A DNA stretch of 64,000 nt from Cyanobium sp. ATX 6F1 (GCF_024346315.1 NZ_JAGQCS010000002.1:124001-188000); one strand, 5' to 3'. Shown: positions 51,836-61,269, numbered from the stretch's first letter. Program-made: numbers and translations. Notes: a model not told the origin generated them from the letters alone.

Positions 51836-52528
51836 ATGGCCAGCAATCACAAGCACCCCAAAGCCTGGGGAGCGACAGTCCTGGCCCTGGCCGCCGCAGG
51901 GGCGTTCAGCGCGGGCCTGGTCACAGGCTTCCCATCGCTGTCGCAGGGCTGGAGTGGTGGTTCAGGGAGGACAGGCGATGGCGGAGCCATGGGTGGCGGC
52001 GGTCCGATGGGGATGGCCTACTCCGATCGGCCATTCATCGTGATGATGATTCCCCACCACGAGGGGGCAATCGCCATGGCCGACCTCGCCCTCACCCGTG
52101 CCCGCAGGCCCGAGATCAAGGCCCTCGCGAGGAGCATCCAGGCGAGTCAGACGAGGGAGAACGCCCAGATGCGCGCCTGGTACAGGCAATGGTTCGGAAA
52201 GGACGTTCCCTCCTGGGGGCCCGGTTCGCTCTGGGGCTGGCAGGGCGGGATGGGCCCCATGGGCATGGGGATGGGGATGGGCGGTGGCCGCATGGGCCAC
52301 GGGGGGACGAATCTGGCCGCGCTGCGCAGGGCCACGGATTTCGATCGGGCCTTCATCGAGCAGATGATTCCCCACCATCAGATGGGAGTGATGATGGCGT
52401 CGATGGCCCAGATCAATGCCCAGCACCCGGAGCTCAGAGAGCTCCAGCAGGGGATGGTGAAGGTGCAGAGCGATGAGATCAGGCAGATGGAGCAGTGGTA
52501 CCGCTCCTGGTACGCCGGCCAACCCTGA
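51836..52528 (+). CDS. DUF305-family membrane-anchored protein
   Basis: 230-residue protein with one N-terminal helix (WGATVLALAAAGAFSAGLV) and two DUF305 repeats, each with a MIPHH motif (IVMMIPHHEGAIAMAD; FIEQMIPHHQMGVMMAS). Between them a Met/Gly-rich stretch (GMGPMGMGMGMGGGRM) may bind copper as well. AAAGGA upstream supports ATG 51836; a GTG at 51728 that overlaps the merR stop is possible. Co-transcribed with merR by position. Confidence 0.85.
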   Translation: MASNHKHPKAWGATVLALAAAGAFSAGLVTGFPSLSQGWSGGSGRTGDGGAMGGGGPMGMAYSDRPFIVMMIPHHEGAIAMADLALTRARRPEIKALARSIQASQTRENAQMRAWYRQWFGKDVPSWGPGSLWGWQGGMGPMGMGMGMGGGRMGHGGTNLAALRRATDFDRAFIEQMIPHHQMGVMMASMAQINAQHPELRELQQGMVKVQSDEIRQMEQWYRSWYAGQP

Positions 52529-52531
52529 GGC

Positions 52532-52741
52532 TCAGCAGGCCACGGATTGTTCAGAGTTCACCCCAGCAGGCTTCGCCGGGGTCACCTGGCTCAGGGGAAC
52601 GCAAAAAGGAGGCGAACCATTGCGGGCCAGGGGCCAGCGGCGCACCCAGCAGGACTCTGAGGCGTCGTCGAGGCTGACCACCTGATAAGTGCCATCGGAC
52701 TTGCCGCTGACCTGAACGAAAGAACCTGATTCGAGGGTCAT
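52532..52741 (-). CDS. Small conserved cyanobacterial protein
   Basis: 69-residue protein. MTLESGSFVQVSGKSDGTYQVVSLD followed by SCWVRRWPLARNG and PLSQV (given as separate pieces) is a short beta-rich pattern that I recall in many picocyanobacteria; function unknown. The ATG is at 52741. It is convergent with the DUF305 gene; 3-base gap. Confidence 0.72.
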   Translation of the reverse strand: MTLESGSFVQVSGKSDGTYQVVSLDDASESCWVRRWPLARNGSPPFCVPLSQVTPAKPAGVNSEQSVAC

Positions 52742-53099
52742 GGTTACGTAGGCGAGGGGACAACCGGCACGAGAGCCTCCAGACGACGAAACCCCTTGGG
52801 GCGCCTGGAGAGCAGATCGATGTATGAAGAAACTAGTGCAACCGTAACGGTTGATTGCGGCCGTGCCAGCGGGAATCCGAACCCTGTGATGGCTCCCACA
52901 CGTTGAGGTGATTCCGGGGCCGTTGCAGCGGCACGCCTGGGAACCTTTCTCTAGTGGTGGCTCAGGTTGAACGCCTCAGTCGCGCACGCCCTTCGCTTCG
53001 GCGGGTTCAGCTCCCGCTCAGTGAAGGGCCCGCCTTGGCCGGCCTGCGGCTCCAGGGGCGCACCAGCGCCACGGAAGCCCAGGCCCTGGTGCTCCGGGT
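52742..53099. other. Intergenic, no supported gene
   Basis: About 360 bases. It probably holds the promoter of the small protein (AT-rich part near 52820) and the 3' region of the linker gene. A plus-strand frame starting near 52954 runs into the linker gene in antisense and is not supported. Confidence 0.5.
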
Positions 53100-53999
53100 T
53101 CAGCCCACGCTGACCTGGGTGATGCGGCCGCCGAGCCGGTTCGCCCGCTGCATCGCCTCGTTGAAGCGCGCGAACGGCACCCGCCAGACCACATCGGCGC
53201 AGCGCTCGGCGTCGAGGTTGACGATGCCCCTCACGTGCAGGGTCACGGTGCGGCCGGAGGCTCCCTGGAGACCATGGATCTTGTGGGCCTGGCCGGGGCC
53301 CCGGGCCGTGTGGGCACCGGCGACGCTGGCGTCGCTTGCCGCAGCTCCGGTGCTGACCACGGAGCGGAACGGCCCCTCACTGGCGCTCGGGCTCACCACC
53401 GGCACGGCCCGGTTCTGGTGCAGGGCGCCGCCCAAGCGGAAACGGGTGCCGGCGACATCCCCCTTGACCGAGGCGGCGGCACCGCGGGCGAGCTGCATCA
53501 GCCAGGAAAACTGGCGGCCCTCCAGTCCCGCGGAATAGTCCCAGCCGTGGATGTAGGGAACCACGTCCATGCCGAAACGCTCCTGGTACTCAGGGCTGTC
53601 GATGTAGGAGTCGATCTCGGCATCCACTCCCTGCTCCTGCAGGATCGTGAAGTGGTGGAGCATCTCGTCGCGGTTGTGGGGAGCGCGGCCCAGCAGGTGT
53701 TTGTGGTTGAGCTCGATGAAGCGGTAGGGATTGCAATTGTCAAAGAAGCGGCTGCGGTAGAGACCGCTCCTGGCCACGGCCCGCACCAGTTCACGCACGT
53801 TGAAAAAGCCGTTGCGGTAGAGGGATTCGACTCCTTCGAGCCGCTCGTTCTGCATCACGTATTGCTGACCGAGCACCTGCTGGTAGACGGCCCGGATCGT
53901 GAGGCTCTTGTCGTTGTCGGAATCGGTGATCCAGCCTTCCTTGTTGCGGTCGTTGGCGAAGCGTTCGATACCCAGATAGGGGGCTCTGATCAGGGTCAT
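53100..53999 (-). CDS. Phycobilisome rod linker polypeptide
   Basis: 299-residue linker. The N-terminal PBS-linker domain (residues ~20-165) has LTIRAVYQQVLGQQYVMQNERL, ESLYRNGFFNVRELVRAVARSG and FDNCNPYRFIELNHKHLLGR. A Ser/Ala-rich linker and a C-terminal CpcD-type domain (GRTVTLHVRGIVNLDA, NRLGGRITQVSV) follow. It would place phycocyanin or phycoerythrin hexamers in rods. The usual CpcC beginning is not seen, so I cannot say whether it serves phycocyanin or phycoerythrin; no pigment gene is adjacent. ATG 53999. Confidence 0.9.
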   Translation of the reverse strand: MTLIRAPYLGIERFANDRNKEGWITDSDNDKSLTIRAVYQQVLGQQYVMQNERLEGVESLYRNGFFNVRELVRAVARSGLYRSRFFDNCNPYRFIELNHKHLLGRAPHNRDEMLHHFTILQEQGVDAEIDSYIDSPEYQERFGMDVVPYIHGWDYSAGLEGRQFSWLMQLARGAAASVKGDVAGTRFRLGGALHQNRAVPVVSPSASEGPFRSVVSTGAAASDASVAGAHTARGPGQAHKIHGLQGASGRTVTLHVRGIVNLDAERCADVVWRVPFARFNEAMQRANRLGGRITQVSVG

Positions 54000-54537
54000 C
54001 GGAGGAGGGGCGAAGGACGAGGGGTGGGGCGAAGGGAGGCGCCAGGCAGGACCGTAGGCCGATCGATGGGGGATCACTGACAACCGTCACCCGGGGCCAT
54101 GGTTTTCAAACAAGCAGCACAAGATTTCACATTTGTTCATGGGGCGCTCTCTCCGGCCAGTTACTCCAGCCCTTGCAAGCCCGAAGGGGTAAAAGGCTCA
54201 CCGCCCCACGCCCCATGGCCACCAGGTCACGCCAGGGGCAGCGCAGCAGAGCCGCTGCAGCCCTGCAAAGCCAATGCCCCACGGGCTTCAGGAGCAACGC
54301 CAGCAGCATCCCAGGGTCTACTTCGTCCCCAGCGGCGGGAGGAACGGTGGCGATGCGGAACGCCTGGGGGGCCGCTGAGTTATCGCCGATCGCAAGGAAG
54401 TCGGCACCGCCGGCGGAGGACCGAACCCTCGGGGCCACCCGCGGCCCTAGGGTGTGAATGGTTCCAAGATTTCTCTACGAAGTGGGCTCAACCTCTCTTC
54501 AGGGCCGTCGAGGAATCGATTCATAGTTCCTGAGTTC
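54000..54537. other. Intergenic, promoter region of rbp and linker
   Basis: About 540 bases between divergent genes. Short frames exist on both strands, none family-like. The stretch near 54100-54140 is AT-rich and probably the linker promoter; the rbp promoter and leader lie around 54440-54537. No RNA gene is recognised. Confidence 0.5.
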
Positions 54538-54879
54538 ATGACGATTTACGTGGGCAACCTTTCCTTCGATGCCGAAGTGGAAGACCTCCAACAGCTTTTC
54601 GCTACTTACGGTCAAGTCAAACAGTGCAGCCTGCCCCTCGATCGGGAAACCGGTCGCAAGCGCGGCTTCGCCTTCGTCGACATGGCTGTCGAGGCTGAAG
54701 AGGCCAAGGCCATCGACGACCTTCAAAACGTTGAATGGATGGGTCGCAACATCCGGGTCAACAAAGCTGAGCCACGCACCGGCGGCGGCGGCGGCGGCGG
54801 TAATCGTGGCGGTGGCGGCGGTTATGGCGGCGGCGGCGGCGGCGGTTACGGCGGCGGTGGCGGCGGCGGCCGCTACTGA
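54538..54879 (+). CDS. Cyanobacterial RNA-binding protein, RRM with Gly-rich tail
   Basis: 113-residue Rbp. The single RRM has RNP2 IYVGNL and RNP1 RGFAFVDM; the C-terminal ~35 residues are nearly all Gly with some Arg, Asn and Tyr. These proteins are cold- and light-regulated mRNA-binding factors. ATG 54538 begins MTIYVGNLSF. The upstream frame from 54454 is not used. A good terminator follows. Confidence 0.95.
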   Translation: MTIYVGNLSFDAEVEDLQQLFATYGQVKQCSLPLDRETGRKRGFAFVDMAVEAEEAKAIDDLQNVEWMGRNIRVNKAEPRTGGGGGGGNRGGGGGYGGGGGGGYGGGGGGGRY

Positions 54880-54928
54880 TTCACCGGGGACACAAGCGCC
54901 TGTCCCTTCGCCGCGTTCTGCGGCAGAT

Positions 54929-54961
54929 AACCCCGGAGAGCTTCGCTCCCCGGGGTTTTTT
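54929..54961 (+). terminator. Intrinsic terminator after rbp
   Basis: AACCCCGG (54929-54936) pairs with CCGGGGTT (54950-54957); the loop includes TTCG and a short extra pairing. TTTTTT follows. Good rho-independent terminator. Confidence 0.88.
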
Positions 54962-54972
54962 ATGGCCCGAGC

Positions 54973-57096
54973 TCACTTCGAGATCATCACATCCACCCCT
55001 GGAGTGCGCCGCCGCACCAGCACGCCGGTGTCGTGCTCGCTGCGGTGCAGGTGCAGATCGATCTCCTCCTCCCCCAGCCGCAGACCGGAGATCTCCATGC
55101 GGTCAATGCCCCTGGGCAGCACGGGGTTGCGGAAGAGCACCTGCACCCGGCCCGTGGTCGCCTCGCGGCCGATGCCCATCCCGGTGATCGCCTCCAGCAG
55201 ACCGAACACCGAGCCGCTGGCCCAGGCCTGGGGACTGCAGGCCACCGGATAGTGGGTGGGCTCCTCCCCCTCCTGGCGGGGGAAACCGCAGAACAGTTCC
55301 GGCAGGCGGTACTGGGGCATGGCACAGGCCGTATCGAACAGGCCGGTGAAGATCCGCATCGCTTCACTGCTGTGGCCATAACGGGCCAGCCCCAGGCCGA
55401 TCAAGGCGTTGTCGTGGGGCCAGACGGAACCGTTGTGATAGCTCATCGGGTTGTACCGGACCTCCCGTTCATCGAGGGTGCGTACGCCCCAACCGTTGAA
55501 GCTGGTGGGCGCCAACAACTGCCGGGCGATCGCCGCCGCCGCCGGCCGGCTGGCGATGCCGGTCCAGAGGCAGTGGCCCGCATTCGAGGTCCGCACCACA
55601 CAGGGCTCCCCCGCCCCGTCGATCGCCAGGGCATAGGTGCCGATCGCATCGCTCCAGAAGGCCGCGTGGAAGCGACGGCGCAGGTCGCGCGCCTCCTCCT
55701 GCAACCTCTCCGCCGCCTCAGGATGGCCGCAGCGCTGCTCAATCGCCGCCAACGCCCGCCGGGCCCCGTAGGCATAGGCCTGCACCTCACAGAGGGCGAT
55801 CGAACCCTCCGCCAGCCGGCCATCGGCATGGTGGACCGCATCGTCGCTGTCCTTCCAGCCCTGGTTGCGCAAGCCCCCCTGGGCGGCGCAGAGGTAACGC
55901 AGGAATCCATCCGGGCTCTGGGCCTCGGCGTTGCGGATCCAGGCCATGGCGCTGTCGAGGGCCGGGCGCAGGCTGTTGATGAAATCCCTGTCGTCGCTGC
56001 GCAGGAGGTAGTCGCCCGCCAGGAGCAAAAACAGGGGCGTGGCATCGACGCTGCCGTAGTAGCGGCCGAACGGCACCTCCCCCAGGGCCGCCATTTCCCC
56101 CAGGCGCGCCTCATGCAGGATCTTGCCCGGCTCGGCGTCGGAGGCGGAGTCGCAGTGACGCGCCTGCTGTTCGGCCAGGAATCCGAGCACTCCCCGGGCC
56201 AGGCGGGGCTCCACCAACAGCATCTGGCGGGCGGTGATCAGGCCATCACGTCCGAAGGGACAACTGAACCAGGGCACACCGGCATAGGGATAGAGGCCGT
56301 GGTCGAGTTGGGTGGAAAGCAGATGGACGTCGGAGGTGGAGCGGTCGATCCAGGCGTTGAAAGCGGGGTTGTCGGTGCTGATCGAGGCGTTGAGCAGACG
56401 GTTGAGCCGAAACCGCTCCACCGTGGCCTCCAGGGCCGCATCGAAGGCTTCCTGGGGGGAAGACCCGGAATCCGCTTGCGGATGGAAATCCAGCATCAGG
56501 GCCAGCTTGCGGGTGCAGCGGGGCTCCAGGTCGAAGGCGAAACGCAGCTCCGTTTCGGATACATCCAGCACCTCCGCCTCCAGCCGCAGGGCCGTGCTTC
56601 GGTCGGTCCCGTCGAGGCCCCGGTAGACCACCTCCAGGCTGTCGGCGGTGCAGCTGTAAACCCGGGTGCCGCGGTTGTCCCGGTGGATGCCGCGCACCTC
56701 GAAGATGTCGAGAAAATCGGCATTCACCAGCAGCACCAGTGGAATCGTGACGCTGGAGGCGGCGTAGCTGGTGAAGCTCAGTTGCTGCAGCAGACCCGTG
56801 GGAGTGAGCACGGTGCTGCGCTCCAGGTGCACCGTGCCCGCTGGCAGCGAGCCGGGCGCGAAGCCGTCGTTGCTGAGATGGCTGATGTGCAGCCCCATTT
56901 CCTCCCGTTCGGTGGAGGAGAGCACGGAGGGGGGACAGCCCCAGAGCAGCAGTTCCAGCTGGCTCACATGGCGCATGCCCCGGTGAAACACCCCGGAGTC
57001 GGGATGGGCCCCTGGGCTGATCTCGCCCCGGCGATCGAGCATGGCGAAGGTCTCGCCATCCTTGAGCACGAACGGGGGGAGCTGATCAAGCCGCAT
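54973..57096 (-). CDS. Amylo-alpha-1,6-glucosidase (glycogen debranching type)
   Basis: 707-residue glycosidase. The N-terminal ~220 residues are a debranching N-terminal domain (FAMLDRRGEISPGAHPDSGVFHRGMRHVSQLELLL). The rest is an (alpha/alpha)6 catalytic domain: YAGVPWFSCPFGRDGLITARQML, GRYYGSVDATPLFL, DSDDAVHHADGRL and YHNGSVWPHDNALIGLG. Acidic residues in GRDG and the downstream DEREV are likely catalytic. It acts on alpha-1,6 or related linkages of glycogen or a secreted glucan. ATG 57096 is preferred over 57126. It overlaps the GT4 gene by 11 bases. Confidence 0.9.
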   Translation of the reverse strand: MRLDQLPPFVLKDGETFAMLDRRGEISPGAHPDSGVFHRGMRHVSQLELLLWGCPPSVLSSTEREEMGLHISHLSNDGFAPGSLPAGTVHLERSTVLTPTGLLQQLSFTSYAASSVTIPLVLLVNADFLDIFEVRGIHRDNRGTRVYSCTADSLEVVYRGLDGTDRSTALRLEAEVLDVSETELRFAFDLEPRCTRKLALMLDFHPQADSGSSPQEAFDAALEATVERFRLNRLLNASISTDNPAFNAWIDRSTSDVHLLSTQLDHGLYPYAGVPWFSCPFGRDGLITARQMLLVEPRLARGVLGFLAEQQARHCDSASDAEPGKILHEARLGEMAALGEVPFGRYYGSVDATPLFLLLAGDYLLRSDDRDFINSLRPALDSAMAWIRNAEAQSPDGFLRYLCAAQGGLRNQGWKDSDDAVHHADGRLAEGSIALCEVQAYAYGARRALAAIEQRCGHPEAAERLQEEARDLRRRFHAAFWSDAIGTYALAIDGAGEPCVVRTSNAGHCLWTGIASRPAAAAIARQLLAPTSFNGWGVRTLDEREVRYNPMSYHNGSVWPHDNALIGLGLARYGHSSEAMRIFTGLFDTACAMPQYRLPELFCGFPRQEGEEPTHYPVACSPQAWASGSVFGLLEAITGMGIGREATTGRVQVLFRNPVLPRGIDRMEISGLRLGEEEIDLHLHRSEHDTGVLVRRRTPGVDVMISK

Positions 57097-58186
57097 GGCA
57101 CACCTGGTTGCGGTCGGCTCCATCACCGCCCAACCTGGCCTGCTCCGGGGGCGCGTTCGACTCCCCCATCAAGCGCCCGTAGAGCTGCTCGTAGGCGATC
57201 GCCTGACGTTCGACGCTGAAACGGCGCTCGAAATCGGCGCGGATGGCCGGGCGCGAGAGCTCCTTGATGCGGCCCACCGCCGCCACCGCCGCCGCGATCG
57301 ATTCCACCAGCACCCCGTTGAGGCCATCGATGATCACCTCGGGGGTGGAGCCGTTGCGCCAGGCGATCACAGGGGTACCACAGGCGTTGGCCTCGATCAT
57401 CACCAGTCCGAAGGGCTCCTGCCAGTCGATCGGGAACAGCAGCGCCAGGGCATGGCCGAGCAGCTCCTGCTTGCCGGCGTCGTCGACTTCACCGATGAAC
57501 TCCACGGCGGGATGGCGCTCCAGCAACGGCTCGATCACGGTGTGAAAGTAGTCGCGGTCCGCCGCATCGACCTTGGCCGCCACCTTGAGCGGCAACCCCG
57601 CCGCCGCCGCGATCTCGATGGCGCGATCAAGCCGCTTCTCCGGCGAGATGCGCCCGACGAAGGCCAGATAGGGCGACGGCGTGGGCTCGAAGCGGTAGAG
57701 ATCCGCGGGCAGACCGTGGTGAATCGTGCCGAGCCAGCGGGCCTGGGGCAACGGCCGGCGCTGGGACTCGGAAATCGACACCAACGGCACCTGATCAAAG
57801 TGGCGGTGCAGCTCGGCCATCGAGGCGGCCGACATCGGGCCGTGGATGGTGGTGAGATGGGGCACGTTCAGGCGCGCCGTCAGGGGGTAATGGCCGTGGC
57901 CGGTGTGGAAATGCAGCACATCGAAGCGGTGCAGCTGCTCGGCCACGCAATCGAGCTGGATCAACGCCGGCACGCTGCGATCACCCTGGTAGCCCGCCTG
58001 CCGCAGGGCCCGGGGCACGCAGGGATAGAGCTCGGCGCTGGTGGTGGAATCACCGCTGGCGAACAGCACCACCTCATGGCCGCGGCGCACCAGTTCCTCG
58101 GTGAGGTAGTGCACCACCCGCTCGGTGCCCCCGTAGCGCAGGGGCGGCACACATTCATCGAGCGGCGAGATCTGGGCGATGCGCAT
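57086..58186 (-). CDS. Family 4 glycosyltransferase
   Basis: 366-residue GT-B fold enzyme. IAQISPLDECVPPLRYGGTERVV is the family start with a Gly-rich loop; the E-x7-E motif is EPFGLVMIEANACGTPVI. HFHTGHGHYP lies in the acceptor domain. The pair with the downstream debranching-type enzyme is found in many cyanobacteria, and the two may work on the same glucose polymer or glycolipid, for example glucosylglycerate-type synthesis or glycogen-linked steps. ATG 58186. Confidence 0.92.
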   Translation of the reverse strand: MRIAQISPLDECVPPLRYGGTERVVHYLTEELVRRGHEVVLFASGDSTTSAELYPCVPRALRQAGYQGDRSVPALIQLDCVAEQLHRFDVLHFHTGHGHYPLTARLNVPHLTTIHGPMSAASMAELHRHFDQVPLVSISESQRRPLPQARWLGTIHHGLPADLYRFEPTPSPYLAFVGRISPEKRLDRAIEIAAAAGLPLKVAAKVDAADRDYFHTVIEPLLERHPAVEFIGEVDDAGKQELLGHALALLFPIDWQEPFGLVMIEANACGTPVIAWRNGSTPEVIIDGLNGVLVESIAAAVAAVGRIKELSRPAIRADFERRFSVERQAIAYEQLYGRLMGESNAPPEQARLGGDGADRNQVCHAA

Positions 58187-58668
58187 CGTTGAGGCTCCAA
58201 GACAGAACGATCACCGCGCTCCTGCCCCGCCACCAGCCATGGCAACAGCAGGCAGGGGAATCAGAACCGCGGGCGACCAGGTGACAGCTGATCACCAGGC
58301 AACGGCGATCGACCGCAGAAAAGCTGACCACCCCACAACGGCCCTGGGATGGAAGATCTTTTGTTCCACAAGGCTAGGGAGGTGATCCGGAGCCGACGTG
58401 CGGCAGATCGGCAGCACACGTTTCTCCGCCAGGGCCACACCACTGACGCAAGCGGAGGGACGTGCAACCAGCGCAACCCACAGCGATCGCACGCCCAGGA
58501 GCTGTGAGCGGTCTGGAGCTCGCCATGCCCATGCCGCTCGTCTACCCCCGCTTCCCCCCACCTGCTGGAGCGTCCAGCGCGACCTGGAACGGCGGGGCCG
58601 CAGGGTGCTGTTGCCGGTGGGCGGCCCCCTCCGGCGCCTTCTACTATCACGGGGGCGCTCCCTGGGGC
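58187..58668. other. Intergenic, no supported gene
   Basis: About 480 bases between divergent genes. Open frames that span it are extensions of neighbours or noise. It probably holds two promoters. Nothing else recognised. Confidence 0.5.
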
Positions 58669-59184
58669 ATGGCGAATCACAAACGGCTGCCGCCGCCGGA
58701 ATTTCTGCGTCAGCAGCTCAACTACGACCCCCGCACCGGCCACTGCAGCTGGAAGGGCGGCATGGCCCCCAGCGGACAGAGCCGCCAGGGCGAGCGGGCC
58801 GGCAGCAAGGGCCATGACGGTCGCTGGCAGGTGTCGATCGAGGGTCAGCGCTACGCCCTGACACGCATCATCTGGTGCCTGCACCACGGGGTGGATCCAA
58901 TCGGGCGGGAGATCACACCCATCAACGGCAACCGCGACGACCACCGCATCAACAACCTGAGGGCCACCCCCCAGGGCCAACCGCGGCGCCCCCGCCGAGT
59001 CACCCCAAGCGACCTGAGCACGGGCTTCAAGGGGGTCACCCAGGATCGCAGCACCGGCCGCTTTCGCGCCCGCATCCTGATCGATGGCACCCGCCAGTCC
59101 CTGGGGGAATTCGACAACAAATACGACGCCTTCCTGGCCTACGTGAGCGTCGCCAAGGCCCAACTGCGGCGAACCCTCCCCTGA
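58669..59184 (+). CDS. HNH endonuclease with AP2-like domain
   Basis: 171-residue protein starting MANHKRLPPPEFLRQQLNYD. The HNH part is RIIWCLHHGVDPIG, then INGNRDDHRINNLR (N and second H). The end, LSTGFKGVTQDRSTGRFRARI and SLGEFDNKYDAFLAY, is a short AP2/ERF-type DNA-binding domain. This fused type is typical of free-standing homing endonucleases of phages and genome islands. No intron border or inteins are seen nearby. ATG 58669; upstream Met residues exist. Confidence 0.85.
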   Translation: MANHKRLPPPEFLRQQLNYDPRTGHCSWKGGMAPSGQSRQGERAGSKGHDGRWQVSIEGQRYALTRIIWCLHHGVDPIGREITPINGNRDDHRINNLRATPQGQPRRPRRVTPSDLSTGFKGVTQDRSTGRFRARILIDGTRQSLGEFDNKYDAFLAYVSVAKAQLRRTLP

Positions 59185-59262
59185 GCCCATGTCGCCCCTG
59201 ATGCAGGCGAAGGTGACCCCGCTGGCCTGAGATGGCCATCAGCCGGATGAACTCCCTCCCCC

Positions 59263-60363
59263 TTGCTGCGACCCACCCCCGGCGCCCTCCGCTCCTATCG
59301 ACTGGAGGAACGTCCTGCCGCCATCCCCACCCAGCTCTATGTCCACGGCGGTCGTCAGCCCAGCCGCTTCAGTGTTGTGGTGTTCGAGAGCGAAGGCCCC
59401 AGGCTCCACTCCCTGCGGAACCCCGAAGAGCTCTCAGCCCTGAAGACTCGAGGAGTGCCCCTGTGGCTGCGGGTGATGGGTCTGAGCGACCCACGGCCGA
59501 TCACGGCCATGCTGCAGGCGCTGGAGGTGCCGGCAATGTTGCTGCCGCCGCTGCTGGAGGTGCCCCAACGGCCTCGGGTGGATTCCCTCGGCGAAGCGCT
59601 GCTGGTGGTGCTGCACCGCTTCAGCTTTGCCCATGACCCCGCCCATCTGCTCAGCTCCCAGGTGGGGGCCCTGCTGCTGCCGGGACTGCTGGTGAGCTTT
59701 GAAGAAGCGCCCGTGGGGGAGGCGTTCCCGGCGCTCACCGACTGGCTGGAGTCCCAGGTGGGGGCCACGGACTTGCGCGACCTCGACGACATCCTCCACT
59801 TCCTGGTGGATGAGATCCTCGATGAACTGTTCCCGATGCTGGAGCTGATCGCCAACCGGCTCTGCGATCTGGAGGAGGCGGCCCTGCGGGACCCCAGACC
59901 GAAACTGCTGAAGCGCACTTTCCAGCACCGCTCCAACCTGCTCACGATCCGCGGCCAGATCTGGCCCCTGCGCCACCAGATCCGCGTGCTGCTGCGTCAG
60001 CGCCAGGAGCTGCTGGGACGGGAGGCCACCGCCGGCTTCCAGGACATGGGCGAACTGGTGGATCTGCTGTTCGAGAACTGCGAACTGCTGCGCAACCAAT
60101 GCGATGCCATCACCCAGTCCTATGCGGCGAGCGTGGGCAACCGCATGAACCAGGTGATGAAGACGCTCACGATCCTCACCAGCATCTTTGCGCCGCTCAC
60201 CTTCATCGGCGGGGTCTATGGCATGAACTTCGAGCACATGCCCGAACTGCACTGGCGCTATGGCTATGCCTACGCCATGGCTCTGATGGCCCTGGTGGCC
60301 CTGATCCAGGTGTACTGGCTCTGGCGGCGCCAGTGGTTCGAAGACTGGACCACCCCCCGCTGA
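59263..60363 (+). CDS. corA: CorA-family magnesium/cobalt transporter
   Basis: 366-residue ion channel. The N-terminal ~270 residues are the cytoplasmic funnel, with a long stalk helix. Two C-terminal helices carry the YGMNFEHMPEL motif between them (GMN filter near residue 325). It ends QVYWLWRRQWF, the basic ring. A TTG at 59263 opens the frame; no good ATG in frame lies nearby. Confidence 0.93.
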   Translation: MLRPTPGALRSYRLEERPAAIPTQLYVHGGRQPSRFSVVVFESEGPRLHSLRNPEELSALKTRGVPLWLRVMGLSDPRPITAMLQALEVPAMLLPPLLEVPQRPRVDSLGEALLVVLHRFSFAHDPAHLLSSQVGALLLPGLLVSFEEAPVGEAFPALTDWLESQVGATDLRDLDDILHFLVDEILDELFPMLELIANRLCDLEEAALRDPRPKLLKRTFQHRSNLLTIRGQIWPLRHQIRVLLRQRQELLGREATAGFQDMGELVDLLFENCELLRNQCDAITQSYAASVGNRMNQVMKTLTILTSIFAPLTFIGGVYGMNFEHMPELHWRYGYAYAMALMALVALIQVYWLWRRQWFEDWTTPR

Positions 60364-60726
60364 GGGACCATCACCGCATCGGCGCTGCAGATGAGCCGTG
60401 CTCGGTGGATCATCTCTCGATGAGTTGAAAGGCTTTTACTTCTGTTTGCTGGCGATGCCGTCAGGCCCGAAGGAGCTGATTAGGTTTGGAAAGACGTTCC
60501 CTAATCGATGGCCATGGTCAAGGGTCTCGCCGTTGGCCTCCTGGTCGGCACCAGCTGAGCGCTGGGCTCACGCCCCCCGCCTCAACCCACGACCTGGGCC
60601 ACGACAGCCACAGAAACAGCCTGCGCTGAATCCCCCCTGCGCAGATGAGGCGCAACCCAGGAGCGTGGTGGGGGGCCTGCCGATTGATCAGCCTGTCCAT
60701 GATCTCCATGCCGATGCTGCCCGCCC
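60364..60726. other. Intergenic, no supported gene
   Basis: About 360 bases. Plus frame 60510-60660 begins like a signal peptide (AMVKGLAVGLLVG) and is stopped by TGA, and may be a decayed small exported protein. Promoter for the following small gene expected near 60700. Confidence 0.4.
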
Positions 60727-61002
60727 ATGGCGACGTCAAAACGAAGAGAGCTCTCCCAGCTCACTGAGCGCGACTTCAGCCTCTACCGGGCCATCTGCCG
60801 GGAACTGGAGGAACTGCAGCACACGATCAACGACCAGACGGTGGTGTTCTCCGATTTCGAGGAAATTTCCGTGGCCATGATGGATCGCCGCTTCCTCGTT
60901 GAATGGCTCAGGGAACTGAACTTTCCCACTGTCATGGCCTACGTCGACTGCGGTCTCGACGAGGCCGAGGAGGACCTGATCCTGCTCGATCCCCCCGATT
61001 GA
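60727..61002 (+). CDS. Small conserved cyanobacterial protein
   Basis: 91-residue acidic protein: ELSQLTERDFSLYRAICRELEELQH, TVVFSDFEEISVAMMDR and a C-terminal DEAEEDLILLDPP. Helical, soluble. I know this style from many Synechococcus genomes; function unknown. ATG at 60727. Confidence 0.75.
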   Translation: MATSKRRELSQLTERDFSLYRAICRELEELQHTINDQTVVFSDFEEISVAMMDRRFLVEWLRELNFPTVMAYVDCGLDEAEEDLILLDPPD

Positions 61003-61055
61003 GCCATGCAAAGTTGGCTTGCCGATCAGGAACCACCGGGTCGGCGGGGTTCGCC

Positions 61056-61214
61056 CTAGCGAGCCGGGCACGGTTTCTGGTTCTGCTGGGCTGGCGGGGC
61101 CGGCAGGGGCAAGCCCGAATCCCTCACGATCACGGACCAATCAGGCTTGAGCCAGCCCTTCTGCAAGGCCAGGAAAGCCCCCACGATCAGCAGGATCAAC
61201 AGGATCTTGCTCAT
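61056..61214 (-). CDS. 52-residue single-helix membrane protein
   Basis: ATG 61214 to TAG 61056. Starts MSKILLILLIVGAFLALQKG, a transmembrane helix flanked by Lys, then WLKPDWSVIV and a Pro/Gln-rich tail (LPLPAPPAQQNQ). It lies between two small plus-strand genes. Supported by the clear start and hydrophobic segment; there is no family name. Likely a small membrane or photosystem-associated protein, but that is only a guess. Confidence 0.55.
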   Translation of the reverse strand: MSKILLILLIVGAFLALQKGWLKPDWSVIVRDSGLPLPAPPAQQNQKPCPAR

Positions 61215-61269
61215 GGCTCCGCTGGCCCACGGGCGCTGAATCTGGCATGCGGATAACCTGAGCCCGACC

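Noticed and set aside
52954-53538. 194-codon plus-strand frame opposite the rod linker
   Set aside because: More than two thirds is antisense to the linker gene.
55033-57219. 728-codon plus-strand open frame
   Set aside because: Antisense to the debranching-type glucosidase; composition is dominated by Gly/His/Gln as expected from reversed codons, with no domain.
60510-60660. Decayed small exported protein before the 91-residue gene
   Set aside because: Only a signal-like start followed by a stop; too weak to list as a pseudogene.
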